Source: Actinomycetota bacterium (lineage in GTDB: Bacteria; Actinomycetota; UBA4738; HRBIN12). Taken from it: a stretch of 8,425 nucleotides of DNA. The notes below the pieces were generated by a model. The model saw nothing but the letters and a program-made list of their open reading frames with translations, did not search any database and had not been told where the DNA came from. The stretch lies in assembly GCA_005885325.1 (NCBI GenBank), contig VAYX01000025.1, positions 5,732 through 14,156 of the forward strand. Direction: 5' to 3'. Numbering within the stretch: position 1 is the stretch's first letter; the number at the start of each line of letters is the position of its first letter. The position numbers and the translations under genes are program-made. This document shows positions 1 to 6,689 of this stretch, piece by piece.

Positions 1-2159
1 CTCCAGAGGTGCAGCGGAATCGTGCCGAGATTCACGACGTAGCGGAGGCTCTCGCGGTCGTCGACGATGAAGTAGTCGATGTCGCGGCCCACGTCGTGCG
101 AATGGATCCGCGCGGTCCTGACCCACGACGGAATCCACTCCGGCGCGTCCTTCTGGAAGAAGGACTTGCCCTTGATCCCATCCGGATAGCGCGTGAGCAC
201 GAGCGGCCTGTCTTTAAGGTACGGCAAGAGCCACGGCGCGACCGCATCGTAGTACTCGATCAGGTCCGACTTCGTATACCCCTCATCCGGCCAGAACACC
301 TTCTTCGGATTCGTCACGCTGACGCGCCGCTCCGACGATGGGTTCGGCTCGGTCGGGGCCGCAGATCTCGCGCGACGCAGCGCCTTCGAAGACCCGCGAG
401 CGCGACCGCGAGGGGGCGAGGCGGGCTCGGGGGGGTCGGGAGGTGTCACCGGGACCCGTTCCCGTGAACCGGCGTCGGACCCCGAGCGCCCGGATGGAGC
501 CCAGCCGGCATCGGGCAGCGCACGCGCGCCGCGTGGTCCCGGGACACCTCCCGACCCCCCCGAGCCCGCCTCGGACCCACGCGTTGCGACCGGGACTTCG
601 CGCACACAATCCTCAGGGCGTTTGTCGTCACGCAAACCGAGGAAAGCCGGATGCCGGATCCCCCCGTCGCGCGTCCACTCCGTGAAGCGAACCTGGCACA
701 CGAGCCGCGGCTCGACCCAGTGGTGGCCGCGCCCGGTCGGGGTGCCGCGCGCGAAGGGGGATGTCGCGCGCGCCAGCGACCGGAGCTTCTCGCTGACGAG
801 CGCGAGCGTCCGGTCGTCGAACCCCGTGCCGACCTTGGAGACGTAGACGAGCTGGCCGTCCTCGTAGAGGCCGAGATGGAGCGCGCCGAAGTGAGCGCGG
901 GTGCCCTGGGGCACGGTATAGCCGCCGACGACGAACTCCTGCTCGAGCAGGCACTTGATCTTGAGCCAGTCCTTGGAGCGCCGGGAGACGTAAAGACTGT
1001 CGCGCTTCTTGGCGATCACGCCCTCGAGCCGCTGCTCGCAGGCGGCGGCCAGGAACTCGGCGCCCTGGCCCGCGACGTGATCGCCGTAGGAAACGACGCC
1101 GCGCGCCGGCGCCAGGAGCTTCAAACATTCCTTGCGCGTCTCGAGCGGCAGCCGGCGCAGATCGCGGCCGTCCAGCCCGAGCGCGTCGAAGGCGATCATG
1201 CCGACCGGCACCTCGGCGCGCGCGCGTTCGACGTCGGCGGGGCGCGTGAGACCCATGCGCTCCTGGAGCCGTTGAAAGCTCGAGCGCCCCGCGTCGTCGA
1301 GCGCGACGATCTCGCCGTCCAGCAGGAACCGCGCGAGCGGAAGCGCGCGCAGAGCCGCGGCCACCTCGGGATACCGGCTGGTGACGACCTGGCCGCTCCG
1401 GCCGCGAAGCTCGACCTGGTCGTCGGCGCGATGGGCGAGAACCCGCACGCCGTCGTACTTGATCTCGAAGAGCCAGTCCGGATCCGTCGGGGGCGCCTCG
1501 ACGAGCGTGGCGAGCATGACGAGCTCCCCGCGCGGCGCGATGTCGGCCCGCGGCGCGCCGAGCTCGGTCAGGCGCCGGCGCAGCGTCTCGATCCGTTGCG
1601 GACCGTCGCGCAGCTCCTCCACCGTCAGCCCGGACAGGACCGACGCCGGGAAGCGTTCCGTGGGCTCCACCTCGCCCGCGTACGCGTCGGTCTTCTTCAG
1701 CAGGAGCCACTCCTTGTCCTTGCCGCTCATCCGGGCGAGCGTCCATCGCCCGCGCAGCTTGAAGCCGAACAGCTCGAACTCGAGCTTGCCCCGCTCGATC
1801 TGCTCGCGCGCGGGCTCGGGCTTCACGAGCCGGAACCGGCCGGTGTCCCACACGATCGACGGTCCAGCACCGTAGTTGCCCTCGGGGATGACGCCCTCGA
1901 AGTCGCCGTACTCGAGCGGGTGGTCCTCGACGTGCACGGCCAGGCGCTTCTCGTGCGAGCGCACCGAGGGCCCCTTGGGCACGGCCCAGCTCTTCAGCAC
2001 GCCGTCGATCTGCAGGCGCAGGTCGTAGTGGAGCCGCCGCGCCGAGTGCTTGTGCACGACGAAGCGGCTGCCGCCGGCGGGACTCGGCCCGCCGAACGGC
2101 TCGGGCGTCGCCACGGGGTCGCGCTTTCGCCGATACTCCTCGAGATCGCGGCTAGCCAC
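1..2159 (-). CDS. ligD: Multifunctional NHEJ DNA ligase LigD (phosphoesterase-ligase-polymerase), 3' end cut by window
   Basis: ATP-dependent ligase that processes, fills and seals double-strand breaks with Ku. One open frame runs from GTG at 2159 to the left edge (719 residues, no stop). Residues about 30-165 are the 3'-phosphoesterase domain (HKHSARRLHYDLRL with its His/Asp/Arg residues, then EDHPLEYGDFEG). Residues about 205-515 are the ligase: nucleotidyl-acceptor Lys234 in EIKYDGVR, DGEIVALD at 281-288, EGVIAKK at 379-385, DWLKIK at 397-402. Residues about 518-616 are a low-complexity Gly/Pro/Ser/Arg linker containing a long inverted repeat. From about 617 (NPKKVFWPDEGYTKSDLIEY) comes the primase-like polymerase domain; its usual catalytic DLDP-type motif lies beyond the edge. 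The order matches Pseudomonas-type LigD, but the linker is unusually long. The GTG start overlaps the stop of the upstream protease gene by 8 nt, so translation is probably coupled. The product is secure; whether the polymerase domain is intact cannot be seen. Confidence 0.95.
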   Translation of the reverse strand, partial: MASRDLEEYRRKRDPVATPEPFGGPSPAGGSRFVVHKHSARRLHYDLRLQIDGVLKSWAVPKGPSVRSHEKRLAVHVEDHPLEYGDFEGVIPEGNYGAGPSIVWDTGRFRLVKPEPAREQIERGKLEFELFGFKLRGRWTLARMSGKDKEWLLLKKTDAYAGEVEPTERFPASVLSGLTVEELRDGPQRIETLRRRLTELGAPRADIAPRGELVMLATLVEAPPTDPDWLFEIKYDGVRVLAHRADDQVELRGRSGQVVTSRYPEVAAALRALPLARFLLDGEIVALDDAGRSSFQRLQERMGLTRPADVERARAEVPVGMIAFDALGLDGRDLRRLPLETRKECLKLLAPARGVVSYGDHVAGQGAEFLAAACEQRLEGVIAKKRDSLYVSRRSKDWLKIKCLLEQEFVVGGYTVPQGTRAHFGALHLGLYEDGQLVYVSKVGTGFDDRTLALVSEKLRSLARATSPFARGTPTGRGHHWVEPRLVCQVRFTEWTRDGGIRHPAFLGLRDDKRPEDCVREVPVATRGSEAGSGGSGGVPGPRGARALPDAGWAPSGRSGSDAGSRERVPVTPPDPPEPASPPRGRARGSSKALRRARSAAPTEPNPSSERRVSVTNPKKVFWPDEGYTKSDLIEYYDAVAPWLLPYLKDRPLVLTRYPDGIKGKSFFQKDAPEWIPSWVRTARIHSHDVGRDIDYFIVDDRESLRYVVNLGTIPLHLW
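417..573. repeat. Long inverted repeat inside the ligD interdomain linker
   Basis: The 31-bp arms 417-447 and 543-573 are perfect inverted copies. One unpaired A (448) separates them from a further 8-bp match (449-456 with 535-542), giving about 39 paired bases around a 78-nt loop. The arms hold G7/C7 runs and begin with GAGGCGGG. The element covers about residues 530-582 of LigD, in the Gly/Ser/Pro linker after the ligase domain and before the polymerase domain, and contains no stop in the ligD frame. Full length is 157 bp, not a multiple of three. Confidence 0.9.
2152..2159 (-). other. Stop/start overlap coupling the protease gene to ligD
   Basis: On the minus strand the sequence CGTGGCTAG holds both the ligD GTG (2159-2157) and the protease TAG (2154-2152), an 8-nt overlap in different frames. 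No Shine-Dalgarno motif is seen before the GTG, so re-initiation by terminating ribosomes is the likely way ligD is translated. Confidence 0.7.
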
Positions 2160-3609
2160 GCAGCACCAGGATCACGCCGAGCGCGGCCATGAGGTTGTCG
2201 GCCGCGTGCGCGGCGATCGACGGCAGCAGGCTGCCGGTGCGCTCGTACGCGAACGCCCACAAGAGCCCGCTCCAGAAGACCGCGGCGAAGCCGAGGACGC
2301 CGTAGCCGTGGGCGATCGCGAAGATCGCCGCGCTCAGCCCCGCGGCCATCCCCGTTCCGAATCGCCGGCGCAGGGTCGCGAACACCAGCCCGCGGAAGAC
2401 GATCTCCTCGAACACCGGCGTGAGGACGACCGTGTCGAGGAGGGTGGCGGCGACGTCGATCCGCGGGCCCCAGGCGAGGTCGGGATCGAACCATTCGGCC
2501 CAGTGCGAGGACAGGCCGAGCCCGCGGCCGGCGAGGTCCATCACCCCCTCGCCGAGCTGGCCGACACCGAGGAGCGCCAGCAGCACGACGGCGAGGCTTC
2601 GGATCCCGCCGGCGACGGGCACCAGCCCGAAGCTCTCGCGGAAGCTCATCTCCGCCGGCCGCACCAGACAGCGGTTGGCCAGGACCAGCACCGGCACGAA
2701 GGCGAGGTTCGTCACGAGGCCGAACATGACCCGGTTGAGCGACCGCGAATGCTCGGGCGCGAGGGCGGAATACAGGTAGACGGCGCCGAGCGCGAGCACC
2801 CCGAGCGCTCCGCCCCGAACCAGGACCACCACGCCCTGGCGCCCGCGCCATGGCGGCGGCAGGCTCACCGCGCCCACGCGCGCGAAGAGGCTGCGACGTC
2901 TCAAGAGCCCGAGCACGACGAGCACGGCGACGGCGAGCAGCGCCAGCTCGAGCGCGATCAGGAGGCGCCCCCGCACCAGCACGTGGGCCGACCGCGCGCC
3001 CTGGGCCGCCGCGATCGCCGCGAGGGCTTCGCCGTCGCCGGCGCGCGCCGCCAGGCGCCCGGCGATCCGATCGCGAAACCAGCCGGGCGCCAGACCCTGC
3101 TCGAGCGTCTCGGCGACGACCGTGCCCTCCATCGCTTCGCCCTCGTCGCCGAGATAGGCGGCGACGACAACACGCCCGAACGCGGGGAGCGGATCGGGGC
3201 GCATGGCCCACTCGGCGGCTCGACGCCGCACGCGGTCCAGGCGCCCGGCCTCGCCCTCGAGGATCGCCAGGTGGAAATCCACCGCCGGATCGACCGACGC
3301 ATCGGCGAGCTCCTCGTACCAGCGGATCGCCTCCGCGAGATCCTCGGCGGGATCGGTCGACGTCAGGCGATAGAAGAGACGCTCCCACCCCGACGCGCCC
3401 CCGATCGCGTCGTCGAGATCCATCGTCCGTCCGACGACCAGCGCGAGCGCGCGCTCGGGCTCCTCGACCGCCTCCATCCGTGATCCGCCGTACTGCAGCC
3501 ACGCCATGACGGCGATGAACGCGACGAGGATCAGCGCCGACAGTACGGTCAAAACCCCGACATGTTGACGCTCGACCGGCGCGGGGACGCTATCCGTTGG
3601 TGAGCCCAT
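2152..3609 (-). CDS. CPBP-family intramembrane metalloprotease with N-terminal extracytoplasmic domain
   Basis: 485-residue membrane protein. The C-terminal part carries the motifs of the CPBP (Abi, CAAX protease/bacteriocin-processing) family: EEIVFRG (Glu401, Glu402, Arg406), FAIAHG (His434) and AAHAADN (His468, Asn472), the expected glutamyl/histidine active site in membrane helices. Residues about 17-38 form a first hydrophobic helix and about 215-236 a second. The roughly 175 residues between them are soluble, helical and Ala/Glu/Arg-rich, looking like tandem-helix (TPR-like) repeats; this topology is inferred. Several hydrophobic segments follow (about 260-283, 297-312, 337-352, 390-480). 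The substrate is unknown. The gene overlaps ligD by 8 nt and probably leads the same transcript. ATG at 3609 is chosen because an in-frame ATG pair at 3624/3621 lies inside a good -10 hexamer and the family needs no longer N-terminus. Neither start has a clear Shine-Dalgarno sequence. Confidence 0.9.
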   Translation of the reverse strand: MGSPTDSVPAPVERQHVGVLTVLSALILVAFIAVMAWLQYGGSRMEAVEEPERALALVVGRTMDLDDAIGGASGWERLFYRLTSTDPAEDLAEAIRWYEELADASVDPAVDFHLAILEGEAGRLDRVRRRAAEWAMRPDPLPAFGRVVVAAYLGDEGEAMEGTVVAETLEQGLAPGWFRDRIAGRLAARAGDGEALAAIAAAQGARSAHVLVRGRLLIALELALLAVAVLVVLGLLRRRSLFARVGAVSLPPPWRGRQGVVVLVRGGALGVLALGAVYLYSALAPEHSRSLNRVMFGLVTNLAFVPVLVLANRCLVRPAEMSFRESFGLVPVAGGIRSLAVVLLALLGVGQLGEGVMDLAGRGLGLSSHWAEWFDPDLAWGPRIDVAATLLDTVVLTPVFEEIVFRGLVFATLRRRFGTGMAAGLSAAIFAIAHGYGVLGFAAVFWSGLLWAFAYERTGSLLPSIAAHAADNLMAALGVILVLRG

Positions 3610-3619
3610 GGCTGCGCGC

Positions 3620-3648
3620 ATCATAGGGAGCAACGTGCTATCGTGCAA
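3620..3648 (-). promoter_or_regulatory. Candidate promoter for the protease-ligD transcript
   Basis: On the minus strand TTGCAC (3648-3643) is followed after 17 nt by TATGAT (3625-3620), which matches the sigma-70 -10 consensus at five of six positions; the -35 match is only three of six, with TTG kept. A start 6-8 nt downstream falls near 3612, three or four nt before ATG 3609, so the message would be almost leaderless. It overlaps the ku start region. Read by eye only. Confidence 0.4.
3636..3644 (+). promoter_or_regulatory. Candidate extended -10 for ku
   Basis: TGCTATCGT has the TGn extension and a TANNNT hexamer (TATCGT, 3639-3644). Seven nt separate it from ATG 3652, so transcription could begin at the A of the start codon and give a leaderless ku message. 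No -35 match is seen 16-18 nt upstream. The competing explanation is GTG 3643 with AGGGAG at 3625-3630. Confidence 0.3.
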
Positions 3649-3651
3649 ACC

Positions 3652-4518
3652 ATGCCGCCCCACTCGCTGGGCTCGGGGACGATCTCGTTCGGGCTGGTCT
3701 CCATTCCCGTCCGGCTCTACACCGCCGCGTCCTCGGCGAACGTATCCTTCAACCTTCTCCATGCCAAGTGTGGCTCGCGGATCAAGCAGCAGACCTTCTG
3801 CCCGACCTGCAACGAGGTCGTCGATCGCGCGTCGCTCGTTCGCGGTTACGAGTTCGCGAAGGATCAGTACGTCCGCGTCACCGACGACGAGCTCAAGGGG
3901 CTCGAGGGCGAGGCGTCGAAGGTGATCGACATCGCCGAGTTCGTGCCGCTCCAGTCGGTCGATCCGATCTTCTTCGAGAAGACCTATTACCTCGGACCCG
4001 ACAAGGGCGGCGACAAGGCGTACCGGCTCCTCGGCGACGCCATGGAAAAGGGTGGACGGGTCGCCCTGGCCACCTTCGTCATGCGCGGCAAGGAGAGCCT
4101 CGTCCTGATCCGGCCGGCGCGCGGCGGCCTCATGCTCCACACGATGTACTTCGCGGACGAGGTGCGGGACTTCGGCGAGATCGACCGCGGCCAGTCGGCG
4201 AAGATCAAGCCGGGCGAGCTCGACCTGGCGCTGCAGCTCATCGACGGTCTCGCCGGCGACGAGTTCCAGCCGGAGCGATTCCAGGACGAGTACCGCCACC
4301 GCGTCCTCGACCTCATCAACCAGAAGGTCGAGGGCAAGGAAGTCACGGCGGTCGGGCCCCAAGTTCAGCGCGCCCAGGTGATCGACCTGATGGAGGCCCT
4401 CAAGGAGAGCCTGGCCAAGCGGGTCGCCTCCGGGGAGAAGAAGCCCCTGGCGAAGGCCAAGCGGACCGAGCCCGCCCCGGCGGCGCCGGCGAAGAAGGCC
4501 CAGGGCGCAAAGAGGTAG
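3652..4518 (+). CDS. ku: Ku homodimeric DNA end-binding protein
   Basis: Bacterial Ku, which encircles broken DNA ends as a homodimer and recruits LigD. The 288 residues are a usual family length. The N-terminus (LGSGTISFGLVSIPVRLYTA) is the family signature; further typical blocks are EFVPLQSVDPIFFEKTYYL, LHTMYFADEVRD and KIKPGELDLALQLID. Residues 37-53 hold a His/Cys cluster, H-x2-C-x9-C-x2-C (His37, Cys40, Cys50, Cys53), that could bind zinc; this is inference. The last about 28 residues are a Lys/Ala/Pro-rich basic tail, a kind of extension known in some bacterial Ku proteins to contact DNA. The gene is divergent from the protease-ligD pair. ATG 3652 is preferred because Ku proteins begin only a few residues before the IxFGLV block. 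GTG at 3643, three codons upstream in frame, has AGGGAG 12 nt ahead and remains possible. Confidence in the identity is very high. Confidence 0.96.
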   Translation: MPPHSLGSGTISFGLVSIPVRLYTAASSANVSFNLLHAKCGSRIKQQTFCPTCNEVVDRASLVRGYEFAKDQYVRVTDDELKGLEGEASKVIDIAEFVPLQSVDPIFFEKTYYLGPDKGGDKAYRLLGDAMEKGGRVALATFVMRGKESLVLIRPARGGLMLHTMYFADEVRDFGEIDRGQSAKIKPGELDLALQLIDGLAGDEFQPERFQDEYRHRVLDLINQKVEGKEVTAVGPQVQRAQVIDLMEALKESLAKRVASGEKKPLAKAKRTEPAPAAPAKKAQGAKR

Positions 4519-4537
4519 CTCTCCGGCGCCCGAGGGT

Positions 4538-4543
4538 TAGAAT
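4538..4543 (+). promoter_or_regulatory. Candidate -10 element of the pyruvate dehydrogenase operon
   Basis: TAGAAT differs from TATAAT at one position and lies in the 40-bp gap between ku and the E1 alpha gene, 15 nt before ATG 4559. The predicted leader is about 8 nt, too short for a normal Shine-Dalgarno sequence, and none is seen. No good -35 box is visible. Read-through from ku is an alternative, since no terminator separates them. Confidence 0.35.
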
Positions 4544-4558
4544 GGATCTGGGCCGCCA

Positions 4559-5701
4559 ATGCCCAGAATTGCCCTCGAGCCGCGATTCCAGGTTGAACAC
4601 CTGTCGGTCCTCGACAGCGAAGGCAACCTCGACACTGCCCTCGAGCCCAAGCTGTCCGCCGACGAGCTGAAGTCGCTCTATCGTGCGATGGTGCTGGGCC
4701 GGCGCCTCGACGAGCGCATGGTGCGCCTCCAGCGTCAGGGTCGCATCGGGACCTTCGCGCCCATCAAGGGGCAGGAAGCCTCCCAGATGGGGACCGCGTT
4801 CACCCTCCGGCGGGCCGACTGGATGGTGCCGTCGTTCCGGGAGATTGCGGCGATGATCTGGCGCGGGTGGCCAATCGAAAAGCTCCTGCTCTTCTACGCC
4901 GGCCACGTGGAGGGCGGGCGGCCCGCCGACGACCAGCACGACCTGCCGATCACGATCCCGGTCTCGACGCAGCTGCCTCACGCGGTGGGCCTCGCCTACG
5001 CCGCCCAGTACCGCGGTGACGACGTGGTCGTCATGGCGTACTTCGGCGACGGCGCCACGTCCGAGGGCGACTTCCACGAGGCGATGAACTTCGCCGGGGT
5101 CTGGCACGTGCCGGTCGTCTTCGTCTGCCAGAACAACCAGTGGGCGATCTCGGTGCCGCTGAAGAAGCAGACGCACTCGCGCACGATCGCCCAGAAGGCG
5201 CTCGCCTACGGCTTGCCCGGCGTCCAGGTGGACGGCAACGACGTCCTCGCGGTCTACGCCGCGGCGCGCGAGGCCGTCGATCGGGCGCGCGCCGGCGACG
5301 GCCCCACGCTGATCGAGAGCGTGACGTACCGTCTGGGCTTTCACACCACCGCCGACGATCCGTCCAAGTACCGGAGCGAAGAAGAAGTCACGATGTGGGA
5401 GAAGAAGGATCCGCTGACCCGCTTCCGCGCCTATCTGGAGCAGCGGAACCTTCTCGAGAGCGACATCGAGTCGCGCGTCGACGAGGAGATCGCCGCGGCG
5501 GTGCAGCGGTTCGAGGCGACGCCCCCGGCCGATCCGCTCACGATGTTCGATCACGCGTACGCGGAGCTCCCGCCGGACCTCGAGGCCCAGCGGGCGGAGA
5601 TGGCCGAGCGCGAGGCGGCAGGCCCGCCGCGCGTCGGCGAGCCGACCCCATTGCCCCCTCGCGCCACGCCGATGCGGGGCCAGCGGCTGACGAGGCGCTG
5701 A
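4559..5701 (+). CDS. pdhA: Pyruvate dehydrogenase E1 component, alpha subunit
   Basis: Alpha subunit of a heterotetrameric (alpha2beta2) thiamine-diphosphate 2-oxoacid decarboxylase, 380 residues. The TPP/Mg motif is clear: GDG at 163-165 and, 26 residues on, the NN pair at 192-193 (QNNQWAIS). Other family blocks are KGQEASQMG near 70-78, the phosphorylation-loop equivalent HTTADDPSKYR at 262-272, and DGPTLIESVTYR. The sequence resembles Gram-positive-type PdhA more than branched-chain E1 alpha (EKKDPLTRFRAYLE after the loop), but substrate cannot be settled from sequence; branched-chain 2-oxoacids are the main alternative. The C-terminal about 40 residues are a Glu/Arg then Pro/Arg-rich tail with no recognisable domain. 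The gene begins 40 bp after ku and is followed after 4 bp by the beta subunit. No Shine-Dalgarno sequence precedes ATG 4559; TAGAAT at 4538-4543 may be its -10 element. Confidence 0.92.
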   Translation: MPRIALEPRFQVEHLSVLDSEGNLDTALEPKLSADELKSLYRAMVLGRRLDERMVRLQRQGRIGTFAPIKGQEASQMGTAFTLRRADWMVPSFREIAAMIWRGWPIEKLLLFYAGHVEGGRPADDQHDLPITIPVSTQLPHAVGLAYAAQYRGDDVVVMAYFGDGATSEGDFHEAMNFAGVWHVPVVFVCQNNQWAISVPLKKQTHSRTIAQKALAYGLPGVQVDGNDVLAVYAAAREAVDRARAGDGPTLIESVTYRLGFHTTADDPSKYRSEEEVTMWEKKDPLTRFRAYLEQRNLLESDIESRVDEEIAAAVQRFEATPPADPLTMFDHAYAELPPDLEAQRAEMAEREAAGPPRVGEPTPLPPRATPMRGQRLTRR

Positions 5702-5705
5702 CGCC

Positions 5706-6686
5706 ATGCCCAAGCTGAACATGGTCAAGGCCCTCAACCTCGCGCTCTTCCAGGAAATGGAGCGCGACGGCGACGTGCTCGTCCTGGGCGAGGACGTCGG
5801 CGTCGACGGCGGTGTCTTCCGGGTGACCGACGACCTGCAGCGGAAGTTCGGCTCTCAGCGCGTCATCGACAGCCCGCTGGCCGAGGCGGCCATCATCGGC
5901 ACCGCGGTCGGCATGGCCCTCTACGGCCTCAAGCCCGTCTGCGAGATCCAGTTCTCCGGCTTCGCCTTCCAGTGCTTCCACCAGATCGAGAACCACTGCG
6001 CGCGCTACCGCGCCCGCTCACAGGGGCGCTTCCACGTCCCGATGGTGATCCGCATGCCCTACGGCGGCGGCGTGCGCGCGCTCGAGCACCATTCCGAGTC
6101 CGAGGAGCAGTTCTACGCCCACATTCCCGGGCTGAAGATGGTCATTCCCTCGGGCCCGCGCAATGCCCGGGCTTTGCTCGCCGCCGCCATCCGCGACCCC
6201 GACCCGGTCATCTTCTTCGAGGCGAAGGCGCTCTATCACGCCGCCAAGGAAGAGGTCCCGGACGAGAGCGAGATCCTGCCCCTCGGCCGCGCGCAGGTCG
6301 TGCGCGAGGGCAAGGCACTCACGCTGATCGCGTATGGCGCCATGGTCCGCGTCGCCCTCGAGGCCGCCGAGGTCCTCCAGGCAGAAGACGGCGTCGAGAC
6401 CACGGTGATCGACCTGCTCACCATCGCGCCGCTCGATCGGGACACGCTGGTGAGCTCGGTCAAGCAGACCGGCCGCGCGGTCGTCGTCCACGAGGCTCCC
6501 CGGAGCTTCGGCCCGGGCGCCGAGATCGCGGCCTCGATCATGGACGGCGCGTTCCTCTCGCTCGAGGCTCCGGTCCGGCGGGTGACCGCCTACGACGTGC
6601 CGTTCGTGGGGTTCGCCCGCGAGAAGGCGAACGTTCCCGACGTTTCACGCGTCGTCGCGGCCGCGCGCGACACTCTCGCGTTCTGA
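5706..6686 (+). CDS. pdhB: Pyruvate dehydrogenase E1 component, beta subunit
   Basis: Beta subunit of the same E1 enzyme, 326 residues, a normal full length. The N-terminal pyrimidine-binding half holds VLGEDVGVDGGVFRVTDDL, then DSPLAEAAIIGTAVGMA with Glu60, the residue expected to activate the thiamine aminopyrimidine ring, and GLKPVCEIQFSGFAFQ. The active-site His pair is HHSE at 128-131, followed by FYAHIPGLKMVIPS. The C-terminal transketolase-like half carries LTLIAYGAMV, VIDLLTIAPLD and VHEAPRSFGPGAEI. It starts 4 bp after the alpha subunit stop and ends 3 bp before the E2 start, so the three genes form one transcription unit. A GAGG sequence at 5692-5695, 10 nt before ATG, may serve as ribosome binding site. 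As with the alpha subunit, pyruvate is the likely but not proven substrate. Confidence 0.93.
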   Translation: MPKLNMVKALNLALFQEMERDGDVLVLGEDVGVDGGVFRVTDDLQRKFGSQRVIDSPLAEAAIIGTAVGMALYGLKPVCEIQFSGFAFQCFHQIENHCARYRARSQGRFHVPMVIRMPYGGGVRALEHHSESEEQFYAHIPGLKMVIPSGPRNARALLAAAIRDPDPVIFFEAKALYHAAKEEVPDESEILPLGRAQVVREGKALTLIAYGAMVRVALEAAEVLQAEDGVETTVIDLLTIAPLDRDTLVSSVKQTGRAVVVHEAPRSFGPGAEIAASIMDGAFLSLEAPVRRVTAYDVPFVGFAREKANVPDVSRVVAAARDTLAF

Positions 6687-6689
6687 GGT

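Noticed and set aside
417..573. ligD split into two genes at the linker
   Set aside because: Codon-by-codon reading shows one continuous frame from 2159 through the inverted repeat into the polymerase domain, with no stop.
651..3483. Long plus-strand open frames opposite ligD and the protease gene (up to about 510 codons)
   Set aside because: They are antisense to genes with clear domain motifs, and their Arg/Ala/Gly/Pro/His/Glu-rich translations show no family features. High GC leaves antisense frames open.
3610..4362. N-terminal extension of the protease frame up to 4362
   Set aside because: The extra part is the reverse complement of ku, and its translation has no protease or signal features. 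ATG 3609 fits the promoter and the membrane protein start.
5706..6686. Acetoin or branched-chain 2-oxoacid dehydrogenase instead of pyruvate dehydrogenase
   Set aside because: Not excluded, but the E1 alpha loop and following segment look more like bacterial PdhA, and no acetoin or leucine-degradation gene is adjacent.
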